This document shows positions 57,961 through 64,000 of a stretch of 64,000 nucleotides of DNA, piece after piece. Position 1 is the first letter of the stretch. Each line of letters starts with the position of its first letter. A model generated the notes under the pieces. It was given only the letters and a program-made list of their open reading frames with translations, searched no databases and was not told the origin of the DNA. Source of the stretch: PALSA-1353 sp036267155 (GTDB lineage Bacteria > Planctomycetota > Phycisphaerae > Tepidisphaerales > Tepidisphaeraceae); NCBI GenBank assembly GCA_036267155.1, contig DATAWP010000082.1:84938-148937 (forward strand). Reading direction: 5' to 3'. The position numbers and the translations under genes were made by a program.

Positions 57961-58041
57961 AAGTTGCAAGTACAAGTTGCAAGTACAAGTTGGATAATTC
58001 ACTTGCCGCTTGCACTTGCAACTTGCACTGGCCACTTGCAC
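57961..58041. repeat. Hairpin built from CAAGTTGCAAGTAC words
   Basis: The left part carries two copies of AAGTTGCAAGTAC. The right part (CTTGCACTTGCAACTTGCAC) is complementary to the left with two mismatches in twenty. It lies in the divergent promoter region of RNase HI and aroK. Confidence 0.65.
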
Positions 58042-58056
58042 TTTGTCCGGACGACT

Positions 58057-58084
58057 TTGATGTGACCAACGCGCGGTCTATCAT
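58057..58084 (+). promoter_or_regulatory. Promoter of aroK
   Basis: TTGATG (58057-58062) and TATCAT (58079-58084) are 16 bp apart. Transcription would start near 58091, two bases before ATG 58093. Confidence 0.45.
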
Positions 58085-58086
58085 TG

Positions 58087-58617
58087 ATGGACATGAGCGT
58101 TGTCCTGATCGGCTATCGAGGAAGCGGAAAGACGACGGTGGGCCGGCTGCTGGCTCAGCAGTTGGGCAGGCTGTTCGTGGATGCGGATGACCTCATCGTG
58201 AAGAAAGCCGGAAAATCGATTCGGGAAATTTTTCTAACCGGCGGGGAAGAGGAATTTCGCAACCTGGAAATGCGGGTCATCGCGAGATTGTGCGAAATGA
58301 AGGATTGCGTGATCGCGTTGGGAGGCGGAGCGGTCCTGCGGAAGGAGAATCAGCAGGCATTGGCGCAAGCCGGGCATCGGATCGTTTACCTTCGATGCGA
58401 GGCGGGAGAACTGCTGCGGCGAATTCAGGGGGATCCGGCAACTTCCGATAATCGGCCGAATCTGACGAACCTTGGAGGCGGCATTGAAGAAATCGAAGCG
58501 ATCCTGAAGCAGCGCGAGCCGATCTATAGGTCTGTGATGTCGGCCGAGTTGGACGTGACGGGTCTCACGCCGCGGCAGGCGGCGGAGCGATTGGCGAAAA
58601 TGATCGTTCAGGATTGA
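58087..58617 (+). CDS. aroK: Shikimate kinase
   Basis: This ~176-residue enzyme phosphorylates shikimate in aromatic amino acid synthesis. The P-loop is VVLIGYRGSGKTTVGRLLA near 5-20, the shikimate-binding Asp is in FVDADDLIVKKAGKSIREIF near 33, and GLGGG-like LGGGAVLRKENQQALAQAG follows near 80. The length is normal. ATG 58087 and ATG 58093 are both possible; the promoter places the transcript start at about 58091, which favours 58093 if leaderless. Prepilin peptidase follows 13 bp downstream. Confidence 0.93.
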   Translation: MDMSVVLIGYRGSGKTTVGRLLAQQLGRLFVDADDLIVKKAGKSIREIFLTGGEEEFRNLEMRVIARLCEMKDCVIALGGGAVLRKENQQALAQAGHRIVYLRCEAGELLRRIQGDPATSDNRPNLTNLGGGIEEIEAILKQREPIYRSVMSAELDVTGLTPRQAAERLAKMIVQD

Positions 58618-58630
58618 AAGCTATCCGCGC

Positions 58631-59845
58631 ATGCCGCACCTGCTCTACATTCCATTTTTGTTTGCGTTGGGCGCGTGCGTGGGAAGCTTTTTGAATGTGG
58701 TGGTGTACCGGCTGCCGAGGGGAATCTCATTGGTGACGCCGGCGTCGCGATGCCCCCGATGCGAGACCCCGCTGGCGTGGTATGACAACATTCCCGTGTT
58801 CGGATGGATTTTTCTGCGGGGCAAATGCCGGTATTGCAAGCAGCCGATCTCGCCGGAATATCCGATCGTCGAGGCGATCACCGGGCTGCTGTTCGTCTTC
58901 TACTATGTGATGTTCTTCATGGCCCACGTCGGGCCGGAGGGAACGACGAATCTCGCCGACCAATGGCCGATTTATGGATTGTACATGGCGCTCGTGGCCG
59001 GGCTATTGGCGGCGAGCCTGATCGATGCGGAACTGTTCATCATTCCGGCGGGGATTCCCTGGTGGCTGGCGGGCATCGGGATCGTGGTGCATGGAGTGGT
59101 CGATCGGCCGGGATCGGCGGGGGCGCTGATCGATCCGCCATTTGCGCTGGCGCTGTGCGCCGGTGCGGGAGTGGGATTGATCGCCAGCATCGTGCTGCTG
59201 CTGATGAAGATCCTGCCGATGAGTTTCCCAGTTGGGGATTTGCTGGAGGCGGAGCGAGCGGAGTTGGAACAACAGGCGAAGGAAGCGGCGGAGAAGGGGC
59301 GGGAAACGCCCGATATTCCCGAGGAATTCGCACCGGCACAGGTGCGGGCGGAGATTCGAAAGGAGATGCTGTTTTTGATGCCGCCGTTGGTGCTGGGCGC
59401 GGCATCGGTAGCCTTGCACACGCACGCGCCGGCGGTGCGGCATCTGTGGTATGCGGCAGCCCAAATCGATTGGCTGAACGCGGGGATGGGGGCACTGCTG
59501 GGTGGACTCATTGGAGGGTTCGTCGTGTGGCTCACGCGAATTCTGGGCTCGTACGCGTTCGGAAAAGAGGCGATGGGATTGGGAGACGTGCATCTCATGT
59601 TCGGCGTCGGAGCGGTGCTGGGAGCGGGGCCGGCGACGGTGACGTTCTTCATCGCCCCGTTCATCGGAATCCTGGCGGGGGTTTATCTGCTGATCGCGCA
59701 TTCGCGGCGGCAGCTTCCGTACGGGCCATATTTGAGTTTGGCCGCGGGATTTGTCATGCTGTTTTATTCGCCGATCGCCGCCTATCTGCAGCCGGGGCTG
59801 CAGGGATTGATGTGGTTCATTCGCCAGGGATTGGCGGCGCTGTGA
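58631..59845 (+). CDS. Prepilin peptidase (A24 family), long form
   Basis: This 404-residue membrane enzyme cuts and methylates type IV prepilins and pseudopilins. The N-terminal domain has GSFLNVVVYRLPRGISLVTP and four cysteines (RCPRCETPL and GKCRYCKQP) that bind zinc. The catalytic aspartates are in ASLIDAELFIIPAGI near 140 and GLGDVHLMFGVGAVLG near 318. It is longer than the usual ~250-290 residues because of a charged insert between them (LLEAERAELEQQAKEAAEKG, near 205-235) and extra membrane helices. Its substrate in this window is the pseudopilin at 28906. Confidence 0.92.
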   Translation: MPHLLYIPFLFALGACVGSFLNVVVYRLPRGISLVTPASRCPRCETPLAWYDNIPVFGWIFLRGKCRYCKQPISPEYPIVEAITGLLFVFYYVMFFMAHVGPEGTTNLADQWPIYGLYMALVAGLLAASLIDAELFIIPAGIPWWLAGIGIVVHGVVDRPGSAGALIDPPFALALCAGAGVGLIASIVLLLMKILPMSFPVGDLLEAERAELEQQAKEAAEKGRETPDIPEEFAPAQVRAEIRKEMLFLMPPLVLGAASVALHTHAPAVRHLWYAAAQIDWLNAGMGALLGGLIGGFVVWLTRILGSYAFGKEAMGLGDVHLMFGVGAVLGAGPATVTFFIAPFIGILAGVYLLIAHSRRQLPYGPYLSLAAGFVMLFYSPIAAYLQPGLQGLMWFIRQGLAAL

Positions 59846-59872
59846 ACTCGCCGCTGGACGCAAGAGGAAGTC

Positions 59873-60229
59873 ATGCAAAACCTTTGGCTGAAAATTAAAA
59901 TTTGGACGAAGATCACGATATTTTCCGTGCTGGTGATCTATCTGTTGATCTTTGTCTTTCAGAACGCCAACAAAGAATTGGTCATCTGGTGGTGGTTTGG
60001 GAAGAACCTCAATACCTCGGCGTTGGAATTGATCCCGGCCATGCTGCTCGCCGGCGTATTGGGGACACTGGTGGTGCGGATGGCGTTCAGGGCCGTTAAA
60101 CAAATCCGTGACCTTCGACGCCGAAGCGCGGATGCGCAGTTGCACAAAGATATGGCGGAGATCAAGGCGAAAGCGGCGATGCTGCAAACGAAGCCGGAGG
60201 GGACCGGAGATCAGGGGAACCCGGTGTAA
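59873..60229 (+). CDS. LapA/DUF1049-like membrane protein
   Basis: This 118-residue protein has two membrane helices (IFSVLVIYLLIFVFQNANKE near 15-35, and LIPAMLLAGVLGTLVVRMAF near 55-75), then a basic helical tail (RAVKQIRDLRRRSADAQLHK). The FQN....V.WWWFGKN....L..IPAMLL pattern is that of LapA/DUF1049 proteins (YciS-like), small inner-membrane partners of envelope assembly. It follows the prepilin peptidase by 27 bp. Confidence 0.75.
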   Translation: MQNLWLKIKIWTKITIFSVLVIYLLIFVFQNANKELVIWWWFGKNLNTSALELIPAMLLAGVLGTLVVRMAFRAVKQIRDLRRRSADAQLHKDMAEIKAKAAMLQTKPEGTGDQGNPV

Positions 60230-60235
60230 GGGAAG

Positions 60236-60262
60236 CCGCGTCCTTCGCACCGCTGTTACATC
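60236..60262. repeat. Dispersed GCACCG-type element upstream of hisH
   Basis: GCCGCGTCCTTCGCACCGCT followed by GTTACAT aligns with the 25491 copy after a one-base gap. It occupies the -35 region of the hisH promoter. Confidence 0.5.
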
Positions 60263-60267
60263 GCGGC

Positions 60268-60273
60268 TATAGT
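60268..60273 (+). promoter_or_regulatory. -10 box of hisH
   Basis: TATAGT predicts a start near 60280, two bases before ATG 60282, so the message would be nearly leaderless. Confidence 0.45.
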
Positions 60274-60281
60274 TGGGGGTA

Positions 60282-60896
60282 ATGTCCATTGCGATTGTCG
60301 ATTATGGGATGGCTAATCTGCGCTCGGTGCAGAAGGCGTTTGCGCGGGTTGGCGCAGAGGCGGCGATTATTTCACGGCCGGAGGAAATCGACCGCGCCGA
60401 TCGGCTCGTCCTGCCGGGCGTCGGGGCATTCAAGGACGCCATTGCCACGGTGCGCGAAATGAATTTTGCAGAAGCGATTCTTGGCCACATCCGCAAGGGG
60501 AAATTATTCCTGGGGATTTGCCTGGGACTGCAAATGCTGGTCGATGTCGGATTCGAAGATGGCGAGCATCGCGGATTGGGGGTCATTCCCGGCAAATGCG
60601 TGCGGCTTGATGTGGATGAGACTCTTGGGCTGAAAGTGCCGCACATGGGATGGAATCAGCTCATCGTGCGAACGCCCTCGCCCCTGGTGAAGGACTTGCC
60701 GGCCGGGTGCGGAGTCTATTTCGTGCACGGTTATCACGTGGTTCCAACCGACCCATCCGTTATCGCAACGGAGACGGAATATGGCCGGCCATTCGTCAGC
60801 AGCATTTGGCGAGATAATGTCATGGCCACGCAATTTCACCCGGAAAAGAGCCAGAAAGCGGGATTGCAAATCCTGGCGAACTTCGCGGCGATGTGA
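60282..60896 (+). CDS. hisH: Imidazole glycerol phosphate synthase, glutaminase subunit
   Basis: This 204-residue glutaminase releases ammonia for HisF in histidine synthesis. It begins SIAIVDYGMANLRSVQKAFA and has the nucleophile Cys in FLGICLGLQMLVDVG near 78 and the His/Glu pair in VMATQFHPEKSQKAGL near 185. The PHMGWNQL motif of HisH is present. ATG 60282 follows GGGGGTA. No hisF or hisA is adjacent, so the histidine genes are scattered. Confidence 0.94.
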   Translation: MSIAIVDYGMANLRSVQKAFARVGAEAAIISRPEEIDRADRLVLPGVGAFKDAIATVREMNFAEAILGHIRKGKLFLGICLGLQMLVDVGFEDGEHRGLGVIPGKCVRLDVDETLGLKVPHMGWNQLIVRTPSPLVKDLPAGCGVYFVHGYHVVPTDPSVIATETEYGRPFVSSIWRDNVMATQFHPEKSQKAGLQILANFAAM

Positions 60897-60918
60897 AGTC
60901 CATCGCGGCGGTGGACGG

Positions 60919-60953
60919 CCGATACGTATCGGATTATACTGGCAATACGTATT
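60919..60953. promoter_or_regulatory. Twin palindromic operators around the -10 box of the VapBC operon
   Basis: CCGATACGTATCGG (60919-60932) and AATACGTATT (60944-60953) share the ATACGTAT core, with centres 23 bp apart (about two helical turns). A TATACT box (60935-60940) lies between them; TGGACG (60912-60917) is a possible -35 box. Autorepression by the antitoxin or the complex is the likely role. Confidence 0.65.
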
Positions 60954-60963
60954 TGGAGATTTG

Positions 60964-61212
60964 ATGAAAAAGCTGACCCTTACCGCGGAGCCGGAGGTGA
61001 TCGACATGGCCAAGAAACTGGCCGAGGCCCGCGGCACGAGCGTGTCGGCGATGTTTAGCCAGCTCATTCGCGCCATGGCCGATAAGCGACTTGGGCGATC
61101 GGACCGGACAGGCCCCATTACTCGCCGCCTCACCGGAATCGCAAAGCCGTCACGCGGTAAATCCGACCGGCAAATCATCGAAGACGCTCTGCTCAGGCGA
61201 TACGCATCATGA
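60964..61212 (+). CDS. Antitoxin of a VapBC-type pair (DUF6364-like)
   Basis: This 82-residue protein begins KKLTLTAEPEVIDMAKKLAE and continues RGTSVSAMFSQLIRAMADKR, a ribbon-helix-helix pattern: one strand, then two helices, with GTSVS at the turn. The C-terminal part (GIAKPSRGKSDRQIIEDALL) would wrap the PIN toxin. GGAG lies seven bases before ATG 60964. Its stop overlaps the toxin start in an ATGA arrangement. Confidence 0.85.
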   Translation: MKKLTLTAEPEVIDMAKKLAEARGTSVSAMFSQLIRAMADKRLGRSDRTGPITRRLTGIAKPSRGKSDRQIIEDALLRRYAS

Positions 61213-61631
61213 GCGACGTTGTTTTTTTTGACACGAATGTGCTGTTGGACGTGCTTTTGGCGCGTAAGCCGTTCGTCCGGGACGCGCAGCGGCTCTGGTC
61301 GCTCGCCGAGGAAGGACAAATTCAGGCGGTCGTTTCGGCGGTCAGTTTTCTCAACGTTTACTACGTGGTGCGGCGCCTGGCGTCCCGGCGCGAGGCCGAC
61401 CGTGCCGTACGGGGAATGCAGGCCGTATTTCAGGTGGCGCCGGTCACCCGGGAGGTGATTGATCAAGCGATCGAAGCTGACGCGGCGGATTTTGAAGACG
61501 CCGTTCAGCACGCGTGCGCGGTCCGGGCCGCGGCACTGTGCATCGTCACACGCGACGGGCGCCATTTTGCCCGTTCCGCGCTGCCGATCCTCGCCCCTGA
61601 CGCCTTCCTGGCGAACCTCGGCTCGGAATAG
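61209..61631 (+). CDS. PIN-domain ribonuclease toxin, VapC type
   Basis: This 140-residue toxin is a PIN-fold RNase. The acidic residues are in VVFFDTNVLLDVLLARKPFV near 8, an Asp/Glu in VIDQAIEADAADFEDAVQHA near 85-99, and the final Asp in LCIVTRDGRHF near 118. It probably cuts tRNA, rRNA or mRNA when the antitoxin is degraded. It overlaps the antitoxin gene by 4 bp. Confidence 0.88.
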   Translation: MSDVVFFDTNVLLDVLLARKPFVRDAQRLWSLAEEGQIQAVVSAVSFLNVYYVVRRLASRREADRAVRGMQAVFQVAPVTREVIDQAIEADAADFEDAVQHACAVRAAALCIVTRDGRHFARSALPILAPDAFLANLGSE

Positions 61632-61671
61632 AAAATGTTCAATTCCGTTCAATCGCCATTCGCTACGGCCG

Positions 61672-62100
61672 TCACGTTGCCAGCGGGGAATGGTACAGCA
61701 GAAAATAAATCACCACGCCCGTGACCGACACGTACAGCCAAATCCAGAACGTCGGAACGGCGATCCGGCGATGGTTGATCCAATCGCGGCGATAGGCGCG
61801 CAGCAGGGTCACGTAAATCATCGGAAGCATCGCGATCGCCAACACCAGATGCGGAAAAAGGATCACGAGATAAAGATATCGCAGCCAATGCGGAGCGTGC
61901 GTCGCGCGGGTGGAGCGCTCGCCATACATGTAGTGGTACGTGAGATAGCAGGTGAGAAACGCGACGGAAACGACGGTGGCGCTGATCATGCAACAGGCGT
62001 GGGCGCGCCAGCGGCCCGTCTTGATGAAAATAAATCCCGTGCAGAGAAGGATGCAGCAAACGGTATTCAGCGTGGCATCGACGGCCGGCAGGCTGGTCAT
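61672..62100 (-). CDS. DUF420 family membrane protein
   Basis: This 142-residue protein has four membrane helices (LNTVCCILLCTGFIFIKTG, MISATVVSVAFLTCYLTYHY, YLYLVILFPHLVLAIAML, FWIWLYVSVTGVVIYFLLYH), with the histidines typical of DUF420. Such genes usually accompany cytochrome oxidase genes and SCO and are thought to help oxidase assembly. It follows the SCO gene by 3 bp. The oxidase genes themselves are not in the window. Confidence 0.85.
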   Translation of the reverse strand: MTSLPAVDATLNTVCCILLCTGFIFIKTGRWRAHACCMISATVVSVAFLTCYLTYHYMYGERSTRATHAPHWLRYLYLVILFPHLVLAIAMLPMIYVTLLRAYRRDWINHRRIAVPTFWIWLYVSVTGVVIYFLLYHSPLAT

Positions 62101-62103
62101 CCG

Positions 62104-62775
62104 CTAGCCTCCGTTGCCCTGGGCGCTGAGCATGCGGGCGTCGTGGACGAGCTGCTGAAGGCGCTGGGGAACGAGGGCGTCATAGTAGCCGCGAATGCGG
62201 CCCTGGGAATCCACCAGAATAAAATGCTCATCATGCTGGATGGGATTGCCGCCCTGGGCGGGTACGAAGCCGAGCTTCATGCCGCGGATCACCTGTTCCT
62301 GGGTCTTTTCATCGCTGGTGAGGAATATCCATCGGCCATTCTGAGCATGGTAGCGATCCGCATATTGCTTGAGGGCCGCGGGATTGTCGTGCCCGGGATC
62401 GACGGAAAAAGAAACGAGTTTTACATCGTCGGGAAGCTGGTTCTGCAATTCGGCCATGTGGGCGGACATCGTCGGGCAAAGCGTGGCACAGGTCGTGAAG
62501 ATGAAATCCGCCACCCACGGATGGCCGAGGAGCTGGACGTTGGTGGCCGGCTGGGCGTCCTGATCGATCAGGCGGAAGGACGGAGCGCTGTACATCACGG
62601 GCGGCGGCGCATCGGGGGGATCGGCCGACGCCGTGATGACCTGTCCGGGGATTTGGACGGGCTGGGTCGATGGCGGAGAATTTGGCGGAAGCGTTTTCAT
62701 CGCCAGGACGCCGAGCATCACCGAGACGGCAACCACCCAGAGAACGATCGTGATGATTTTCTGAGGCTTGCTCAT
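62104..62775 (-). CDS. SCO1/SenC-family copper protein
   Basis: This 223-residue membrane-anchored protein helps insert copper in cytochrome oxidase. An N-terminal anchor (IITIVLWVVAVSVMLGVLAM) precedes a thioredoxin-like fold with the copper site in FIFTTCATLCPTMSAHMAEL near 95 (CxxxCP) and the His in IQHDEHFILVDSQGRI near 178. It lies between the ABC-2 permease (10 bp) and DUF420 (3 bp). Confidence 0.92.
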   Translation of the reverse strand: MSKPQKIITIVLWVVAVSVMLGVLAMKTLPPNSPPSTQPVQIPGQVITASADPPDAPPPVMYSAPSFRLIDQDAQPATNVQLLGHPWVADFIFTTCATLCPTMSAHMAELQNQLPDDVKLVSFSVDPGHDNPAALKQYADRYHAQNGRWIFLTSDEKTQEQVIRGMKLGFVPAQGGNPIQHDEHFILVDSQGRIRGYYDALVPQRLQQLVHDARMLSAQGNGG

Positions 62776-62785
62776 AACAATGCAG

Positions 62786-63616
62786 TCATTGGAGATCGGC
62801 GGCGACGCGCCGGCCGGCCATCATGCTCGAAGCGGCAAACATGGCGGCAGCGAAGACCAGGCTGACGCCAATACAAACAGACCACGGCGGAAGGCGAAGG
62901 TTTGCCGAACTGGTCCAATAGAGCGCCTGCCGCAGTGCGGAAACGCCGTAGGTCAGGGGATTCACACTCATGAGGCCGCGCATGATGCCCTTGGCCCCCT
63001 CGGCCGGGAACATAGCGCCGGAGAGGAACCACATCGGGATCAGAAAAAGATTCATGATGACGTGAAATCCCTGCGTGGAACTCATTCGCCAGGCGATGCA
63101 AAAGCCCAGGCCCGACAGAGCGAAGCTGACGATGAACGTCACCAAGACAGCGGCCAGGAAAGAACTCACGCCCAGCTTGATTCCGACCAGGGGAGCCAGC
63201 AGCAGAAAGAGAATTCCCTGCGCCGACGCCAGCAGCGTCCCGCCGAGGACCTTGCCGAGCACGATGGCCATCCGCGAAACCGGCGCGACCAGGACGGATT
63301 GCAGAAATCCCTCACGGCGATCTTCGATAATCGAAATTTCAGAAAAGATCGCGGTGAAGAGCAGGATCATCACCAGTGTGCCGGGGAAGAAATATTCGAT
63401 GAAGTTATTCCCGCCCGGCATCTCGGACCGGAAGCTGTGGCCCATCCCGGCGCCGATGACGATCCAGAAAAGAATCGGCGTGGCCAACGCGCCGATGATC
63501 CGGCTGCGCTGGCGGACGAAACGGATCAGTTCTCGCCAGCAAAGGGAGACCGCCGGTAGCAAAAGCCGAGAGGAGATGGAGTTGGGCACTTCGGGCATGG
63601 GCGTCGGAGGGGTCAT
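62786..63616 (-). CDS. ABC-2 type permease
   Basis: This ~276-residue protein has six membrane segments, with ABC-2 landmarks IIGALATPILFWIVIGAG, EYFFPGTLVMILLFTAIFSE, IIEDRREGFLQSVLVAPVSR and PLTYGVSALRQALYW. It would work with an ATPase to export a substrate. Permeases like this are found in oxidase-assembly clusters beside SCO and DUF420. No ATPase gene is in the window; it may lie beyond the IS element. ATG 63616 is chosen, though a TATAGA box overlaps its upstream side and ATG 63598 is possible. Confidence 0.85.
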   Translation of the reverse strand: MTPPTPMPEVPNSISSRLLLPAVSLCWRELIRFVRQRSRIIGALATPILFWIVIGAGMGHSFRSEMPGGNNFIEYFFPGTLVMILLFTAIFSEISIIEDRREGFLQSVLVAPVSRMAIVLGKVLGGTLLASAQGILFLLLAPLVGIKLGVSSFLAAVLVTFIVSFALSGLGFCIAWRMSSTQGFHVIMNLFLIPMWFLSGAMFPAEGAKGIMRGLMSVNPLTYGVSALRQALYWTSSANLRLPPWSVCIGVSLVFAAAMFAASSMMAGRRVAADLQ

Positions 63617-63769
63617 TCTATAGGCAATGAGGCATTGGAACCAAGGGGTAAAGAGTTTTGGCGAATGTTGAAGGCGTTTTGCCATCGGGGTGTAAAGCTT
63701 GTGTGCGGCTGGCGTTGCCAGTCCGCGCAACATAAGCCATACGGCCCGCGCCAAAATGCCGCTGCCTCA

Positions 63770-63836
63770 AAATGTCTCATTTTCGCGATATTTTTTGTTG
63801 GGACATTTGTCAGAGTAGAGCGATTGGAATCATCCG
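63770..63836. repeat. Probable end region of the IS3 element
   Basis: TGTCTCA (63774-63780) and TGGGACA (63799-63805) form an imperfect inverted repeat. The second half aligns with 38196-38241. Because the transposase stop is only 34 bp away, this is probably the right end of the insertion or its target-side repeat. The exact boundary cannot be read. Confidence 0.45.
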
Positions 63837-63869
63837 TGGCAAACGGGCCGAAACGATCACCCTCTGGTC

Positions 63870-64000
63870 CTACCCATTTTTCGTTGGCGCTGGATTTTGA
63901 AAAACGCGATGGGCAGCCTCGAACTGTTCGGGACTCTTGTAGCCCAACGCACTGTGTAATCTCTTTCGGTTGTAGAAGACCTCGATAAATTCAAAGATGG
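63870..64000 (-). mobile_element. IS3-family transposase C-terminus, cut by the window end
   Basis: The minus strand encodes, without a stop until the TAG at 63870-63872, IFEFIEVFYNRKRLHSALGY followed by KSPEQFEAAHRVFQNPAPTK. This is the conserved end of the IS3-family integrase (rve) domain, with the Glu of the DDE triad further in and outside the window. The 42 residues look undamaged, so the element may be intact. Confidence 0.9.

Noticed and set aside
57961..58041. CRISPR-like array
   Set aside because: The repeats are only about 13 bp, directly adjacent and self-complementary, with no spacers and no cas genes.
59003..60289. Arg/His-rich open frame antisense to prepilin peptidase
   Set aside because: Composition is typical of a shadow frame and it covers two well supported genes.

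Overview
The window is about 60% GC and tightly packed. The genes suggest a member of the Planctomycetota, most likely class Phycisphaerae. This is an inference from several signs: a large secreted protein with the planctomycete-type N-terminal signature LERRFLFA; many TPR and zinc-ribbon membrane proteins of unknown role; a WXG100/FtsK-type export module in what should be a diderm; split and scattered housekeeping clusters; and very short or absent 5' leaders on many genes. No rRNA, tRNA or CRISPR array was found.

Layout. 0-2.3 kb: an ArsR repressor with an SRPBCC partner behind a palindromic operator, a small SH3-like protein and a HAD phosphatase. 2.5-8.4 kb (minus): a four-gene type VII-like module (two WXG100-like small proteins, a coiled-coil protein, and an EccC/FtsK-like ATPase with three ATPase modules). 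8.5-16.1 kb: rlmB, mutL, a DUF2231/heavy-metal-binding membrane protein and RNase E/G. 16.2-19.1 kb (minus): hpf, an EIIA(Ntr)-like gene, HPr and EI, a regulatory PTS without a sugar permease. 19.3-24.4 kb: a DUF502 protein and three TPR proteins. 24.5-31.3 kb: ribF, an OpgC-like acyltransferase, an exported dienelactone hydrolase, a PilC/GspF protein with a pseudopilin, a zinc-ribbon membrane protein and an exported coiled-coil protein. 31.3-38.0 kb: tsf and rpsB with a structured leader, two small proteins, and a minimal nuoGHI block.

38.0-40.6 kb is an accessory island rich in relics: an IS1-type transposase remnant with an in-frame stop, a sequence resembling the flank of the IS3 element at the window end, an LRR-like micro-ORF, a divergent RHH/HTH pair with spaced repeats, a zinc-ribbon protein split at a C8 tract, and an FN3-domain fragment. 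40.7-48.6 kb: an inositol-phosphatase/Nudix/histidine-kinase operon, metH and an aldo/keto reductase. 48.9-56.7 kb: a secreted beta-helix protein, two GT4 glycosyltransferases, lipoproteins and PlsC. 56.7-61.6 kb: a TPR-YggX fusion, RNase HI, shikimate kinase, prepilin peptidase, a LapA-like protein, hisH and a VapBC-type toxin-antitoxin pair. 61.7-63.6 kb: DUF420, SCO and an ABC-2 permease, which looks like a cytochrome-oxidase accessory set. An IS3-family transposase runs off the right end.

Beyond the genes, the intergenic DNA carries several families of dispersed repeats: three 24-bp palindromes with compensated arm changes, five copies of a 27-38 bp element around a GCACCG core, an ~80 bp hairpin element in two copies, and hairpins built from simple words. 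The type VII-like module and these repeat families are the most interesting content.
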